21,359 nt of DNA, from NCBI GenBank assembly GCA_016929205.1, contig JAFGJF010000365.1, positions 1 to 21,359 of the forward strand, given 5' to 3'. The notes under the pieces are model-generated. The model saw only the letters and a list, made by a program, of their open reading frames with translations, was not told the origin of the DNA and did not search any database. Position 1 is the first letter of the stretch, and each line of letters opens with the position of its first letter. The translations under genes were made by a program, and so were the position numbers. The DNA is from Anaerolineae bacterium (GTDB lineage: Bacteria; Chloroflexota; Anaerolineae; JAFGEY01). Positions 1-6,647 of the stretch are shown in pieces.

Positions 1-1
1 G

Positions 2-274
2 GGCGGGTTGATCACCGTCGCCGTCGAGGACATTGAGGACGCGATAACAGTACGGGTGCAGGATGAAGGCATTGGCATCTCGGCCGATGACCTGCCGCAC
101 ATCGGGGAGCGGTTCTATCGCGCCGACAAGGCACGCGCGCGGGCGTATGGCGGCAGCGGGCTGGGGTTGGCGATTGCGCGAGCGTTGGTCGAACTGCACG
201 GCGGCCGGTTGTGGATTGAGAGTGTTGCCGGAGAAGGAACGACTGCGTCGTTTGATCTGCCTCAAACTTGTTGA
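2..274 (+). CDS. Sensor histidine kinase, C-terminal ATP-binding end (5' truncated by window)
   Basis: This is the last 90 residues of a two-component sensor kinase; the rest lies upstream of the window. What remains is the HATPase_c ATP-binding fold. The G1 box is DEGIGI, the F box is RFYRADKARA, and the G2 box is GGSGLGLAIA, followed by the usual closing strand LWIESVAGEGTTASFDLP. The F/G2 spacing and the RFYRAD wording are those of the common membrane-bound HisKA class (PhoR/EnvZ/CreC type). The phospho-accepting histidine and sensor domain are not visible. The next gene encodes a CreD-like membrane protein. In enterobacteria creC (kinase) and creD are neighbours, so a functional link is possible, although a hairpin and 269 bp separate the two here. 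There is no in-frame start in the window that should be taken as the real start. Confidence 0.93.
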   Translation, partial: GGLITVAVEDIEDAITVRVQDEGIGISADDLPHIGERFYRADKARARAYGGSGLGLAIARALVELHGGRLWIESVAGEGTTASFDLPQTC

Positions 275-317
275 GGAGATAAACAAGCGTTTGACAATAC
301 CTGATCGAGTCTATCCA

Positions 318-344
318 CAGATTACGCAGATTACACGGATTACA
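318..344. repeat. Three tandem 9-base units, CAGATTACG-like
   Basis: Three consecutive 9-base units read CAGATTACG, CAGATTACA and CGGATTACA, preceded by ATCCA. The tract lies in non-coding DNA shortly after the kinase stop. The wording resembles a short dispersed repeat that I remember seeing scattered in many environmental bacterial genomes; that link is from memory and unchecked. Only one copy is present in this window. Confidence 0.6.
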
Positions 345-397
345 ACGGGACCAATGGTTTGAGAGTCGATTGATCGACCTCTTGGTCTTCACTTCGA

Positions 398-418
398 GCC
401 GACAGGATCCCTGTCGGC
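398..418 (+). terminator. Perfect 9-bp inverted repeat, possible terminator of the kinase gene
   Basis: GCCGACAGG and CCTGTCGGC form a perfect 9-bp stem around the 3-base loop ATC. A smaller stem (GTCGA/TCGAC, 365-378) lies just upstream. The sequence after the large stem is only moderately T-rich (ATGTCTTCTTTG), so intrinsic termination is plausible but not certain. An operator is the alternative reading. Confidence 0.4.
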
Positions 419-490
419 ATGTCTTCTTTGAGTCACTCGCTCATCGATCGGTTATCCCCTTTTTGTCACAAACCTGCCACATGCCTCTTT

Positions 491-496
491 TATAAT
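491..496 (+). promoter_or_regulatory. Possible -10 box (TATAAT) before the CreD-like gene
   Basis: A perfect TATAAT lies 47 bases before the start codon at 544. The only good -35 candidate, TTGTCA at 463-468, is 22 bases away, which is too far for a standard promoter. The match could be fortuitous or may need an activator. Confidence 0.3.
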
Positions 497-543
497 AATA
501 GTCATCATCAAACGTAAACCATGATTCAAGGAGGCGATCAAGC

Positions 544-2115
544 ATGAAGCCGATCAAACGCGTTCGAACTGTCTTTATCAATGGTGTCCTCGTTGTGGGG
601 ATCCTTGTCCTGCTGGGAAGCTATTTTGCCGTGGTGAACGACCTGCCCGCGCGCGTGTATACAGACACGCAGCGCGAGTACCTGGCGTACAACAGCATGC
701 GCAGCGTCGCCCAGCTCCCGCCGACCTGGAAGGTGGTCCAAACCGAGGGGGACGTTGTGCCGGCCGTGTTTCCCGGGCAGGACAGCCGCGTCCGGGCAAC
801 GCTGGTGGCGCGATATGAAGAACACGAGGGGGTCAGCGCGACGCTTTACGATCTGGATTTCTCGGGGGAATATCGCCTGACCCACAGCGGGCCGCTGAGC
901 ACGACGGTCGAGCTGTTTTTTCCTTTTCCGAGCAACCTGGAGACGTTGCACGACGTGCGCCTGCTGGTCGACGGAGAGGAACCGCCAAACGCAGGTTACA
1001 GCACGAGCGGGATTAGCTGGCGAGCCGAGATCGATGGCGGTCAGGAACGCCGGATCGAGATCAGCTACCGGGCCGACGGCGCGAACAGTTTCACCTATGG
1101 CCTGCCGCAAAACCAGCGCGCCGACGTCGATATCGTGATTGCGGTGGAGGGTCTGACCGGCAGCACGGTGCTCAAAAGCTCGCTGCCGGCCAGCGGCACG
1201 GAGATCACGGGCGACGATGGTGAGGTCTGGACCTGGCACTATGACGCGCTGATTGCCGACCGGGATATCCGGCTCGATCTGCCAGTGCGGTTGAGCTTTT
1301 CGCAGCGCGTTGCCCAACTGCAGGATGATTTTCGCGCTCTGGCCGGCCTGGCTCCGTTCCTGGTCGGGTTCTTTGTCGCCTCGTTGGCCGGGGTGCTGAC
1401 TTTGTGCGACGTGCGCCTGCGCCTGGTGAGCTACCTGCTCGTCGGCCTGGGCCTGGCCTTGTTTTACCCCTTGTTGACCTTTTTGAGCGGCGTCGTCGAC
1501 GTGACGCTGGCGTCTGTCCTGTCGTCGGTCGTCGTGTCCGGCCTGCTGGTCGTGTTCTTGAGCCTTGCAGTGGGCTGGAAACGGGCCGGTTGGCGCGTTG
1601 GCCTGCTGCTGATCATCTTTTTGGGCTTCTTTTCGCTGGGCATGCTCACCGCATGGCGCGGGCTGTTCCTGACCGGCGGCGGGCTGTTGCTGGTCGGCAC
1701 CTTTATGCTGCTTTACGCGCGGCGATCGGCCGTGCCGGTGGTTGAACCAGCCGATGTCGAAACGGAGCCGGCTGCCATTGAGATAGAGCCCGTTGGTGAT
1801 AAAGCTGAACCTAGAGATGTCGAGTTCGCGTTTTTGCCGTCATCGCTCCATGCGGTTTCTGCGCCGGAAGCGGCGCCGGCATTGGCAGAGACAGAGGTGT
1901 CGCCGCAACCAGAGGCCATACCCGTCGATCATCACTGCCCGTACTGTGCGCGAGCGCTGGAGGCGGATTATGCCTTTTGCCCAAGCTGCGGTCAGGACAC
2001 CAGCCGGGTCCATCGCTGTGCACACTGCGGGCATCAACAGTTTGTGCCCGAAGGGTTGGAAACGGTCTACTGCGTACGCTGCGGGGAACTGATTGATTCA
2101 AGTGCGAATTTGTGA
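544..2115 (+). CDS. CreD-like membrane protein with C-terminal double zinc ribbon
   Basis: This is a 523-residue membrane protein. AAGGAGG at 528-534 sits 9 bases before the ATG and fixes the start. One N-terminal membrane segment (about 11-30) is followed by a beta-rich extracytoplasmic domain (about 31-265). Five closely packed membrane segments (about 269-392) follow, then an acidic, proline-rich linker (about 397-460). Two zinc ribbons end the protein, with CxxC pairs at C465/C468, C479/C482, C492/C495 and C510/C513. The membrane part reads like E. coli CreD as I remember it: SYLLVGLGLALFYPLL here against QYLLVGLSLVMFYLLL there, with matching helix order. Six membrane segments would place both termini in the cytoplasm, where zinc ribbons could bind metal. 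CreD is an inner-membrane protein of the CreBC regulon with no settled biochemical activity. A histidine kinase gene end lies upstream, as in the cre locus. CreD assignment is moderate; the double zinc ribbon is certain from the cysteine pattern. Confidence 0.75.
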   Translation: MKPIKRVRTVFINGVLVVGILVLLGSYFAVVNDLPARVYTDTQREYLAYNSMRSVAQLPPTWKVVQTEGDVVPAVFPGQDSRVRATLVARYEEHEGVSATLYDLDFSGEYRLTHSGPLSTTVELFFPFPSNLETLHDVRLLVDGEEPPNAGYSTSGISWRAEIDGGQERRIEISYRADGANSFTYGLPQNQRADVDIVIAVEGLTGSTVLKSSLPASGTEITGDDGEVWTWHYDALIADRDIRLDLPVRLSFSQRVAQLQDDFRALAGLAPFLVGFFVASLAGVLTLCDVRLRLVSYLLVGLGLALFYPLLTFLSGVVDVTLASVLSSVVVSGLLVVFLSLAVGWKRAGWRVGLLLIIFLGFFSLGMLTAWRGLFLTGGGLLLVGTFMLLYARRSAVPVVEPADVETEPAAIEIEPVGDKAEPRDVEFAFLPSSLHAVSAPEAAPALAETEVSPQPEAIPVDHHCPYCARALEADYAFCPSCGQDTSRVHRCAHCGHQQFVPEGLETVYCVRCGELIDSSANL

Positions 2116-2125
2116 GGGTGGTTTA

Positions 2126-2156
2126 GAAACCAGGGTTTTGACAAAACCCTGGTTTC
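2126..2156 (+). terminator. Perfect 14-bp stem-loop after the CreD-like gene
   Basis: GAAACCAGGGTTTT and AAAACCCTGGTTTC are perfect complements around the 3-base loop GAC, 11 bases after the stop codon. The A-tract on one arm and T-tract on the other could support termination in either direction. It separates the CreD-like gene from the SIMPL gene. Confidence 0.75.
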
Positions 2157-2203
2157 TTGGCACTGCAAACGTCTGAACAGTATCTATTCACGGAGGAATG
2201 AAC

Positions 2204-2962
2204 ATGAGAACAAGATCATTTGAAATTGTCGCCATCGCACTGGTATTGGTATTTGCTTTTGCATCATGGACCAGAGCCGAACCGGTTGCACGGCAGAACG
2301 ATCGTTCGATCGCGGTGACCGGTGAAGCCGAGGTGCGGGTTGTGCCCGACGAAGTGATTCTCACCGTGGGAGTAGAAACCCACGATCGAGATCTGGAACT
2401 GGCCAAACGCCAGAATGACGTGCGCGTCGAGCAAGTCATCGCAACGGCGCAGGCGTACGGGATCGAGATGAAACACATTCAGACAGATCACGTCAGCATC
2501 GAGCCCAGGTATCACGACAGCTATGAAAAGCAGGATTTTGTCGGCTTTTTCGTGCGTAAAAACGTCGTGGTCACGCTGCGTGACATTTCTAAATTTGAGG
2601 ATTTGCTTGCCGGCCTGCTCGACAACGGCGTCAATTACGTGCACGGCATCCAGTTTCGGACCACCGATTTGAGGGAGCATCGCGACCGGGCGCGCGATCT
2701 GGCGATCAAGGCAGCGAAGGAAAAGGCTGTCGCCTTGGCCGGCGCACTGGACCAAAAGGTTGGCGAGCCACTGGCCATCCAGGAAGAGAGCAGCGGGTGG
2801 TATTCTGGATACGGCGCGTGGTGGGGGTTGAGCTGGGGGGGTGGCATGACGCAAAATGTTATCCAAAATGCCGGCGACAATGGCTTTGCAGGCGAAGGAA
2901 GCATCGCGCCGGGACAGATTTCGATCAATGCTCGCGTATCGGTGAGTTTTGAGTTGGAATAA
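2204..2962 (+). CDS. Secreted SIMPL-domain (DUF541) protein
   Basis: This 252-residue exported protein belongs to the SIMPL/DUF541 family (the E. coli relative is YggE). The family forms oligomeric periplasmic or extracytoplasmic proteins linked to oxidative stress, but its molecular role is unclear. The N-terminus is a signal peptide: basic MRTR, a hydrophobic core to about residue 21, and a likely cleavage site after TRA (about residue 25). The mature part opens with the family hallmark IAVTGEAEVRVVPDEVILTVGVET, continues with the typical RNDVRVEQVIATAQAYGI-like helix, and ends with the conserved AIKAAKEKAVALAGAL helix. Two ATGs compete for the start. The first (2198) is only 1 base from the GGAGG at 2192-2196, while the second (2204) has 7-base spacing and is preferred. 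Hairpins on both sides suggest it is transcribed alone. Confidence 0.88.
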   Translation: MRTRSFEIVAIALVLVFAFASWTRAEPVARQNDRSIAVTGEAEVRVVPDEVILTVGVETHDRDLELAKRQNDVRVEQVIATAQAYGIEMKHIQTDHVSIEPRYHDSYEKQDFVGFFVRKNVVVTLRDISKFEDLLAGLLDNGVNYVHGIQFRTTDLREHRDRARDLAIKAAKEKAVALAGALDQKVGEPLAIQEESSGWYSGYGAWWGLSWGGGMTQNVIQNAGDNGFAGEGSIAPGQISINARVSVSFELE

Positions 2963-2985
2963 CGCTTAGCATTGGCAAAAGCAGC

Positions 2986-3021
2986 GCCCCTCGTTCCTGG
3001 TCTCGGACGGGAACGAGGGGC
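2986..3021 (+). terminator. 12-bp stem-loop after the SIMPL gene
   Basis: GCCCCTCGTTCC pairs perfectly with GGAACGAGGGGC around a 12-base loop, starting 23 bases after the stop codon. The following bases (TGGTCTCGTTCTT) are only partly T-rich. It is a likely transcription terminator. Confidence 0.65.
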
Positions 3022-3066
3022 TGGTCTCGTTCTTGGTAAAACGCTCAGGATCTTCTCAGCCTGCGC

Positions 3067-3095
3067 TTGGCATTTTCTCAGTTTTACGGTATAAA
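3067..3095 (+). promoter_or_regulatory. Promoter candidate TTGGCA-N17-TATAAA
   Basis: The -35 box is TTGGCA at 3067-3072 and the -10 box is TATAAA at 3090-3095, with ideal 17-base spacing. It is the most distal of three candidates reading toward the EamA gene. Confidence 0.5.
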
Positions 3096-3166
3096 ATAGA
3101 TGAGCAAGCTTGAATGTTTCTTTTGCTCCGGCGTTGGTCAGGACCGAGTGTGAATAGACACACTGA

Positions 3167-3191
3167 TTTGGACAAAGAGGCTTTGGACAAA
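3167..3191. repeat. Direct repeat TTTGGACAAA, 15-base period
   Basis: TTTGGACAAA occurs at 3167-3176 and again at 3182-3191. A partial copy (TTTGGAC) lies at 3265-3271. The repeats are just upstream of the strong promoter at 3218-3246, a position suited to a regulator binding site. Confidence 0.5.
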
Positions 3192-3217
3192 ACGGCCGTG
3201 GTGGGTGTTCTTGTTTT

Positions 3218-3246
3218 TTGACAACTTGTGGCAGGTATGGTATGCT
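3218..3246 (+). promoter_or_regulatory. Strong promoter TTGACA-N17-TATGCT
   Basis: A perfect -35 box TTGACA (3218-3223) is 17 bases before TATGCT (3241-3246). It would start a transcript near 3253 with a leader of about 195 bases before the EamA start codon. Confidence 0.7.
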
Positions 3247-3283
3247 ACTTGACTGACATAAGGATTTGGACTGTGGTTTTGAT

Positions 3284-3313
3284 TTGACCTTTTGCGACTT
3301 GTTCGGTTATAAT
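3284..3313 (+). promoter_or_regulatory. Strong promoter TTGACC-N18-TATAAT
   Basis: TTGACC (3284-3289) and a perfect TATAAT (3308-3313) are 18 bases apart. It would start near 3320, leaving a leader of about 130 bases before the EamA gene. Confidence 0.7.
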
Positions 3314-3407
3314 TGAAGGGAGAAGCGTCCACTTTTTTGTACTGTGAGTAAAAGGCCCATTTTTCCAACCGTTTTGACTGGCTTGTTACAACCAAATCAC
3401 TGTTACC

Positions 3408-3425
3408 AAGCTGGGGGGGCAGCTT
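3408..3425 (+). promoter_or_regulatory. Hairpin with all-G loop next to the EamA ribosome binding site
   Basis: AAGCTG and CAGCTT form a 6-bp stem around a loop of six G residues. The stem ends 7 bases before the Shine-Dalgarno GAGGGGG (3433-3439) of the EamA gene. It could affect translation initiation, but this is inferred from position only. Confidence 0.35.
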
Positions 3426-3447
3426 ACGACTAGAGGGGGATCACAAG

Positions 3448-4308
3448 ATGAACCTTTGGATCGTTTGGATCGCGCTTGCTGCATCCGTTTTATTTGACAT
3501 CTCTTTCGGCGTCCTGACCAAGTACAGCACCAATAAGGCAGATGCCAGCGCGTTGGCGTGGTGGGCACGGTTGATTTGTGCCATCATTGCGGGAGCGTTT
3601 ATTTTGCCCGGCTACAGGTTCTCACTCACGTCCATCGCGACGACGAGCAGTCTGGCCAAATGGGATGTCTGGGTTCTATGCGGTGTCTCTTCGTTGTTTT
3701 TGCTGCTGGGAGAATATTTCCGCTGGCGGTCCATGCAAAAAGGAAGTGATACGGCCTGTACGCTTGCCGTCGTGGAATTGTACCCGGTATTGGCCGGCAT
3801 TTTGGTCCTCTTTGTTCCTGTTTTCGGCACGAACCCCACCTGGAAAGACATGACTGCTTTTGGACTTGCCTTGGCTGCTTTGCTGATTGCCAACTGGCCC
3901 AAAGGTGGCAAAGTGACCAAAGAGGTGTTCCTCGGCTTGTTGTTTATGACGATCGAGATCAGTATCACGATCTATGGGCGGCTTGTAATGAAAATCCCGA
4001 CCAACGAGTTGATTTTTGCGATCAGTGTCACCGGCATGGTCTGGTTTCTGCCGATGGTGCGTAAAGTTGATCTGGAAACGGTTAAATGGGGCACGGTTAC
4101 GGCCACGGTAAATATGATGACGATCATTCCTTTCCTTTGGGCGTTGGGTGCTGCGCCGCCGTCCAGCAAACCCATCATGCTGGCAGTGACTTCGTTGAGC
4201 AGTACGTTTGGGGCGATTTCGGCCAATGTCTGGTTCAAAGATAAATGGTCAGCCAAAAAGATTCTGCTCATTGCGTTTTTGTGTGCTGCTTCTATGTTAA
4301 CAATGTAA
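3448..4308 (+). CDS. EamA/DMT-family membrane transporter
   Basis: This 286-residue integral membrane protein has about ten hydrophobic segments in two halves, the layout of the drug/metabolite transporter (EamA) superfamily. Segment 1 is about residues 3-22 and the last is a C-terminal helix ending LIAFLCAASMLTM. Recognisable family features are the WWARLICAIIAG segment, the AVVELYPVLAGILVLFVPVFGTNPTW stretch near the end of the first half (the usual conserved region before the fifth helix), and the closing helix pair after FKDKWSAKK. The substrate cannot be told from sequence. GAGGGGG at 3433-3439 places the start at 3448. It is transcribed alone, apparently from several promoters in the long upstream gap. 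It might instead belong to an uncharacterised branch of the superfamily. Confidence 0.82.
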   Translation: MNLWIVWIALAASVLFDISFGVLTKYSTNKADASALAWWARLICAIIAGAFILPGYRFSLTSIATTSSLAKWDVWVLCGVSSLFLLLGEYFRWRSMQKGSDTACTLAVVELYPVLAGILVLFVPVFGTNPTWKDMTAFGLALAALLIANWPKGGKVTKEVFLGLLFMTIEISITIYGRLVMKIPTNELIFAISVTGMVWFLPMVRKVDLETVKWGTVTATVNMMTIIPFLWALGAAPPSSKPIMLAVTSLSSTFGAISANVWFKDKWSAKKILLIAFLCAASMLTM

Positions 4309-4312
4309 ATGT

Positions 4313-4324
4313 ACTGTGTACAGT
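4313..4324. other. Hyphenated palindrome ACTGT-GT-ACAGT
   Basis: A 5-bp dyad with a 2-base spacer lies just after the EamA stop codon and 43 bases before the -35 box of the hybrid kinase promoter. It could be an operator, or simply chance. Confidence 0.25.
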
Positions 4325-4366
4325 CGGCTGAGAAGCGCCAAGCCGTTGTGTGGACAGAGTCTGCTT

Positions 4367-4396
4367 TTGGCAGCCATAATTAGAAAGTTGTATAGT
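4367..4396 (+). promoter_or_regulatory. Promoter candidate TTGGCA-N18-TATAGT
   Basis: TTGGCA (4367-4372) and TATAGT (4391-4396) are 18 bases apart and lie about 40 bases before the start of the hybrid kinase gene, matching an ordinary housekeeping promoter. Confidence 0.6.
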
Positions 4397-4434
4397 GACC
4401 CTATTTCTCAAGCAGCGGAGTGAGGAGGTTGTGT

Positions 4435-6537
4435 ATGGCGAATGAGTCGCATACTCAAAATGATTTGCCTGAGCCCCACGAGATTGAAGCGTTGAGCCAA
4501 GTTGATGGGTATGAGTTGCTGCGTTCCTTTATCAAGGTTGCTCCATACTTGAATCAACTCACGCGTGACAAGGTTCAGTTATCGGTCTCGGATCGAGAAA
4601 AGGTTCTCTATCACATTTCGGCGACTGATGATGGCGCGCAGCATCCTTATGGCACTCCGTTAGCACCTGATGGTGCTCAATATAACGCGATGATGGTCGG
4701 CGAGCCATACAAGGCGACAATCACAATCCAGGGCACGGGCACGCCATTGCATATGGCGGCTGTACCCATTCGTGACGCTCAAGGCAAGATCATTGGTTCG
4801 GTGATGATGGCTGCCGACGTAACCGAAGCGATGCGGCACGAAGAAGCACTGTCACAAGCCAGCAGACGAGTTGAAGCGCTGCTCACCGTTGCCAATGCGA
4901 TCGGTCAATCTCTGGACCTTGACCAGGTCTTTCAGATCGCGCTGGATACGACGCTCGAGGTGATGGGATTGGACATGGGCGTCGCGTTTCTCCTGGACAA
5001 AGACGTGAATGGCCTGGTGTTCAAGTATCACAAGAACATGGTTCCCGAGTTTGTCGAGGATGTCAAGCGACGTCACATTGCCATAGGGGAAGGCATTGCC
5101 GGCCGCGTGGCACAAACGGGCGAAGCCGAGTTGATTGTCGACGTCGATCGGGAGCCACAGAATATCAGCCGCCCCGGAGAGCGCAGACAGGGTAACCGTT
5201 CTTTGGCCGTCATTCCTCTCAAATCCAAGGACATTGTGTTAGGGACAATGACCGTGGGCAGTCGAAAGCAGCGTAACTTTACCACCGAGGAATTTGAGCT
5301 GCTGACCGTCATCGGCAGCCAGATTGGCGTGGCGATTGAAAATGCCCAGTTGTACCAGCAGGTCAAGGATCAGCTCGAGGAACTCAAACGAACGCAGGCT
5401 CAACTCATACAGGCCGCGAAACTATCGGCCGTCGGGCAACTGGTGGCGGGTATCGCACACGAATTGAACAACCCACTCACTGCTGTGATTGGATATACGC
5501 AGCTTTTGCAAGAGACGGTCACTTCACCCGAGATCAAACAGGACCTTGAACGCATTCACGAAGACGCGCAGCGCAGCGCGCACATTGTCCGCAACTTGCT
5601 GACGTTCTCACGGCAACAGCACGCGCAACATCATTATGCCAGCATCAACGAGGCATTAGAACGCGTCCTGGCGCTGCGGTCCTACCAGTTCAAAATGGAT
5701 CGGATCGATGTCGAACTCGATCTGGCACCCAATTTGCCGAACACCATGTTTGACGTTTACCAGCTTCAGCAAGTCTTTTTGGCCATTATGAATAATGCAC
5801 ACGATGCGATGCTGCGCGCGCAAGGCCAGGGCAAGATGTTTATCCGGACCAAGGTCGTTGAGGAAAAAGGAACGCCGTACATCCGCATCGAGTTTGTCGA
5901 CGATGGGATCGGCATTCCAGATGATGTCAAAGAGCACATATTTGAACCGTTCTATACGACCAAAGATGTCGGAGAAGGGGCCGGGCTGGGGTTGTCCATT
6001 TCTTATGGGATCGTTCGAGAGCACAACGGGCAGATCTGGGCCGAGAATAACGAGGGTCCGAACGCGCGGGGAGCCAAGATCGTTGTGGACATACCGGTTT
6101 CTGTGACCGAACCTCGACAGCCGCTCAAGCGACCCGTTCAAAAGCGACAGGAGGTTCAATCAAGCCGCGTGTTGATCGTGGACGACGAGGAAGCGATTGT
6201 GTCGTTGGTCACCCGACTACTCAGTCGCAAAGGGTACATTATCGACGCAGCTACGAGCGGCGAGGTCGCGGTACGCAGATTGGAAGAGAACAACTATGAT
6301 TTGATTATCAGTGATATCAAGATGCCAGGTATGGGCGGCAGGAATTTTTACGAGCACGTCTTCAATCGCGACCCGGCACTGGCAAAACGAATCATTTTTA
6401 GCACCGGTGATATGGGAAATCCAGAAACACGCGCGTTTTTGGATCGAACCCATAATTATTGTCTGAGCAAACCTTTTAATCTGAGGCAAGTGGAAGAAAT
6501 CGTTGAAAGGGCGCTAAGAGACTTTTCTAGCAAATGA
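4435..6537 (+). CDS. Soluble PAS/GAF hybrid histidine kinase with C-terminal receiver
   Basis: This 700-residue cytoplasmic signalling protein has no membrane segment. An N-terminal PAS-like domain (about 25-135) ends with the typical PIRDAQGKIIGSVMMAADVT. A GAF domain spans about 145-305, and a short coiled linker leads to HisKA with the H box GIAHELNNPL (H342 predicted to be phosphorylated). The ATPase domain shows the N box (MNNAHDAM, about 452-459), G1 (DDGIGIPDD), F box (EPFYTTK) and G2 (GAGLGLSI). The receiver (about 578-695) has acidic pair D583/D584, phospho-acceptor D627 in ISDIKMPGM, T657 and K679. All catalytic residues are present. An in-frame GTG at 4420 overlaps the ribosome site itself; GAGGAGG (4422-4428) properly serves the ATG at 4435. 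No separate response regulator gene adjoins it. The small-molecule or redox signal sensed by PAS/GAF is unknown. A strong terminator follows. Confidence 0.92.
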   Translation: MANESHTQNDLPEPHEIEALSQVDGYELLRSFIKVAPYLNQLTRDKVQLSVSDREKVLYHISATDDGAQHPYGTPLAPDGAQYNAMMVGEPYKATITIQGTGTPLHMAAVPIRDAQGKIIGSVMMAADVTEAMRHEEALSQASRRVEALLTVANAIGQSLDLDQVFQIALDTTLEVMGLDMGVAFLLDKDVNGLVFKYHKNMVPEFVEDVKRRHIAIGEGIAGRVAQTGEAELIVDVDREPQNISRPGERRQGNRSLAVIPLKSKDIVLGTMTVGSRKQRNFTTEEFELLTVIGSQIGVAIENAQLYQQVKDQLEELKRTQAQLIQAAKLSAVGQLVAGIAHELNNPLTAVIGYTQLLQETVTSPEIKQDLERIHEDAQRSAHIVRNLLTFSRQQHAQHHYASINEALERVLALRSYQFKMDRIDVELDLAPNLPNTMFDVYQLQQVFLAIMNNAHDAMLRAQGQGKMFIRTKVVEEKGTPYIRIEFVDDGIGIPDDVKEHIFEPFYTTKDVGEGAGLGLSISYGIVREHNGQIWAENNEGPNARGAKIVVDIPVSVTEPRQPLKRPVQKRQEVQSSRVLIVDDEEAIVSLVTRLLSRKGYIIDAATSGEVAVRRLEENNYDLIISDIKMPGMGGRNFYEHVFNRDPALAKRIIFSTGDMGNPETRAFLDRTHNYCLSKPFNLRQVEEIVERALRDFSSK

Positions 6538-6561
6538 TGTTGTGACGACACATTCACATAG

Positions 6562-6589
6562 AGACGTCTCTATCGAGACGTCTTTTTTT
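6562..6589 (+). terminator. Intrinsic terminator of the hybrid kinase gene
   Basis: AGACGTCTC pairs with GAGACGTCT (9 bp) around the loop TATC and is followed by a run of seven T. Each arm contains the self-complementary AGACGTCT. It lies 24 bases after the stop codon. Confidence 0.92.
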
Positions 6590-6647
6590 GCGCTATTTAC
6601 GCGAGGGTGCGTTTGTAGGATGTCACATAGGTACTGGAGGTTGTATC

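Larger units (their letters stand above)
3022..3447. other. Gene-free, promoter-rich gap before the EamA transporter
   Basis: No convincing protein is encoded here on either strand. The stretch is AT-richer than its surroundings and holds three plus-strand promoter candidates, a 10-base direct repeat and a G-loop hairpin next to the ribosome binding site, each listed separately. I recognise no known riboswitch. Confidence 0.6.

Noticed and set aside
463..496. A full promoter pairing TTGTCA with TATAAT before the CreD-like gene
   Set aside because: The spacing is 22 bases, well outside the normal 16-18, so only the -10 box is reported, at low confidence.
521..547. An 8-codon ORF overlapping the start of the CreD-like gene
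   Set aside because: Its frame contains the Shine-Dalgarno of the main gene, it has no ribosome site of its own, and it is most likely chance.
538..1317. A 259-codon open frame on the minus strand
   Set aside because: It is fully antisense to the CreD-like gene, which has a ribosome site, membrane helices and zinc ribbons. The antisense translation shows no recognisable domain and is typical of GC-rich shadow frames.
2157..2186. A promoter TTGGCA-N18-TATCTA before the SIMPL gene
   Set aside because: The -10 match is poor, and transcription would start almost on top of the ribosome site.
3138..3395. An 85-codon minus-strand frame in the gap before the EamA gene
   Set aside because: It lies over the promoter cluster, has no ribosome site and has an unremarkable composition.
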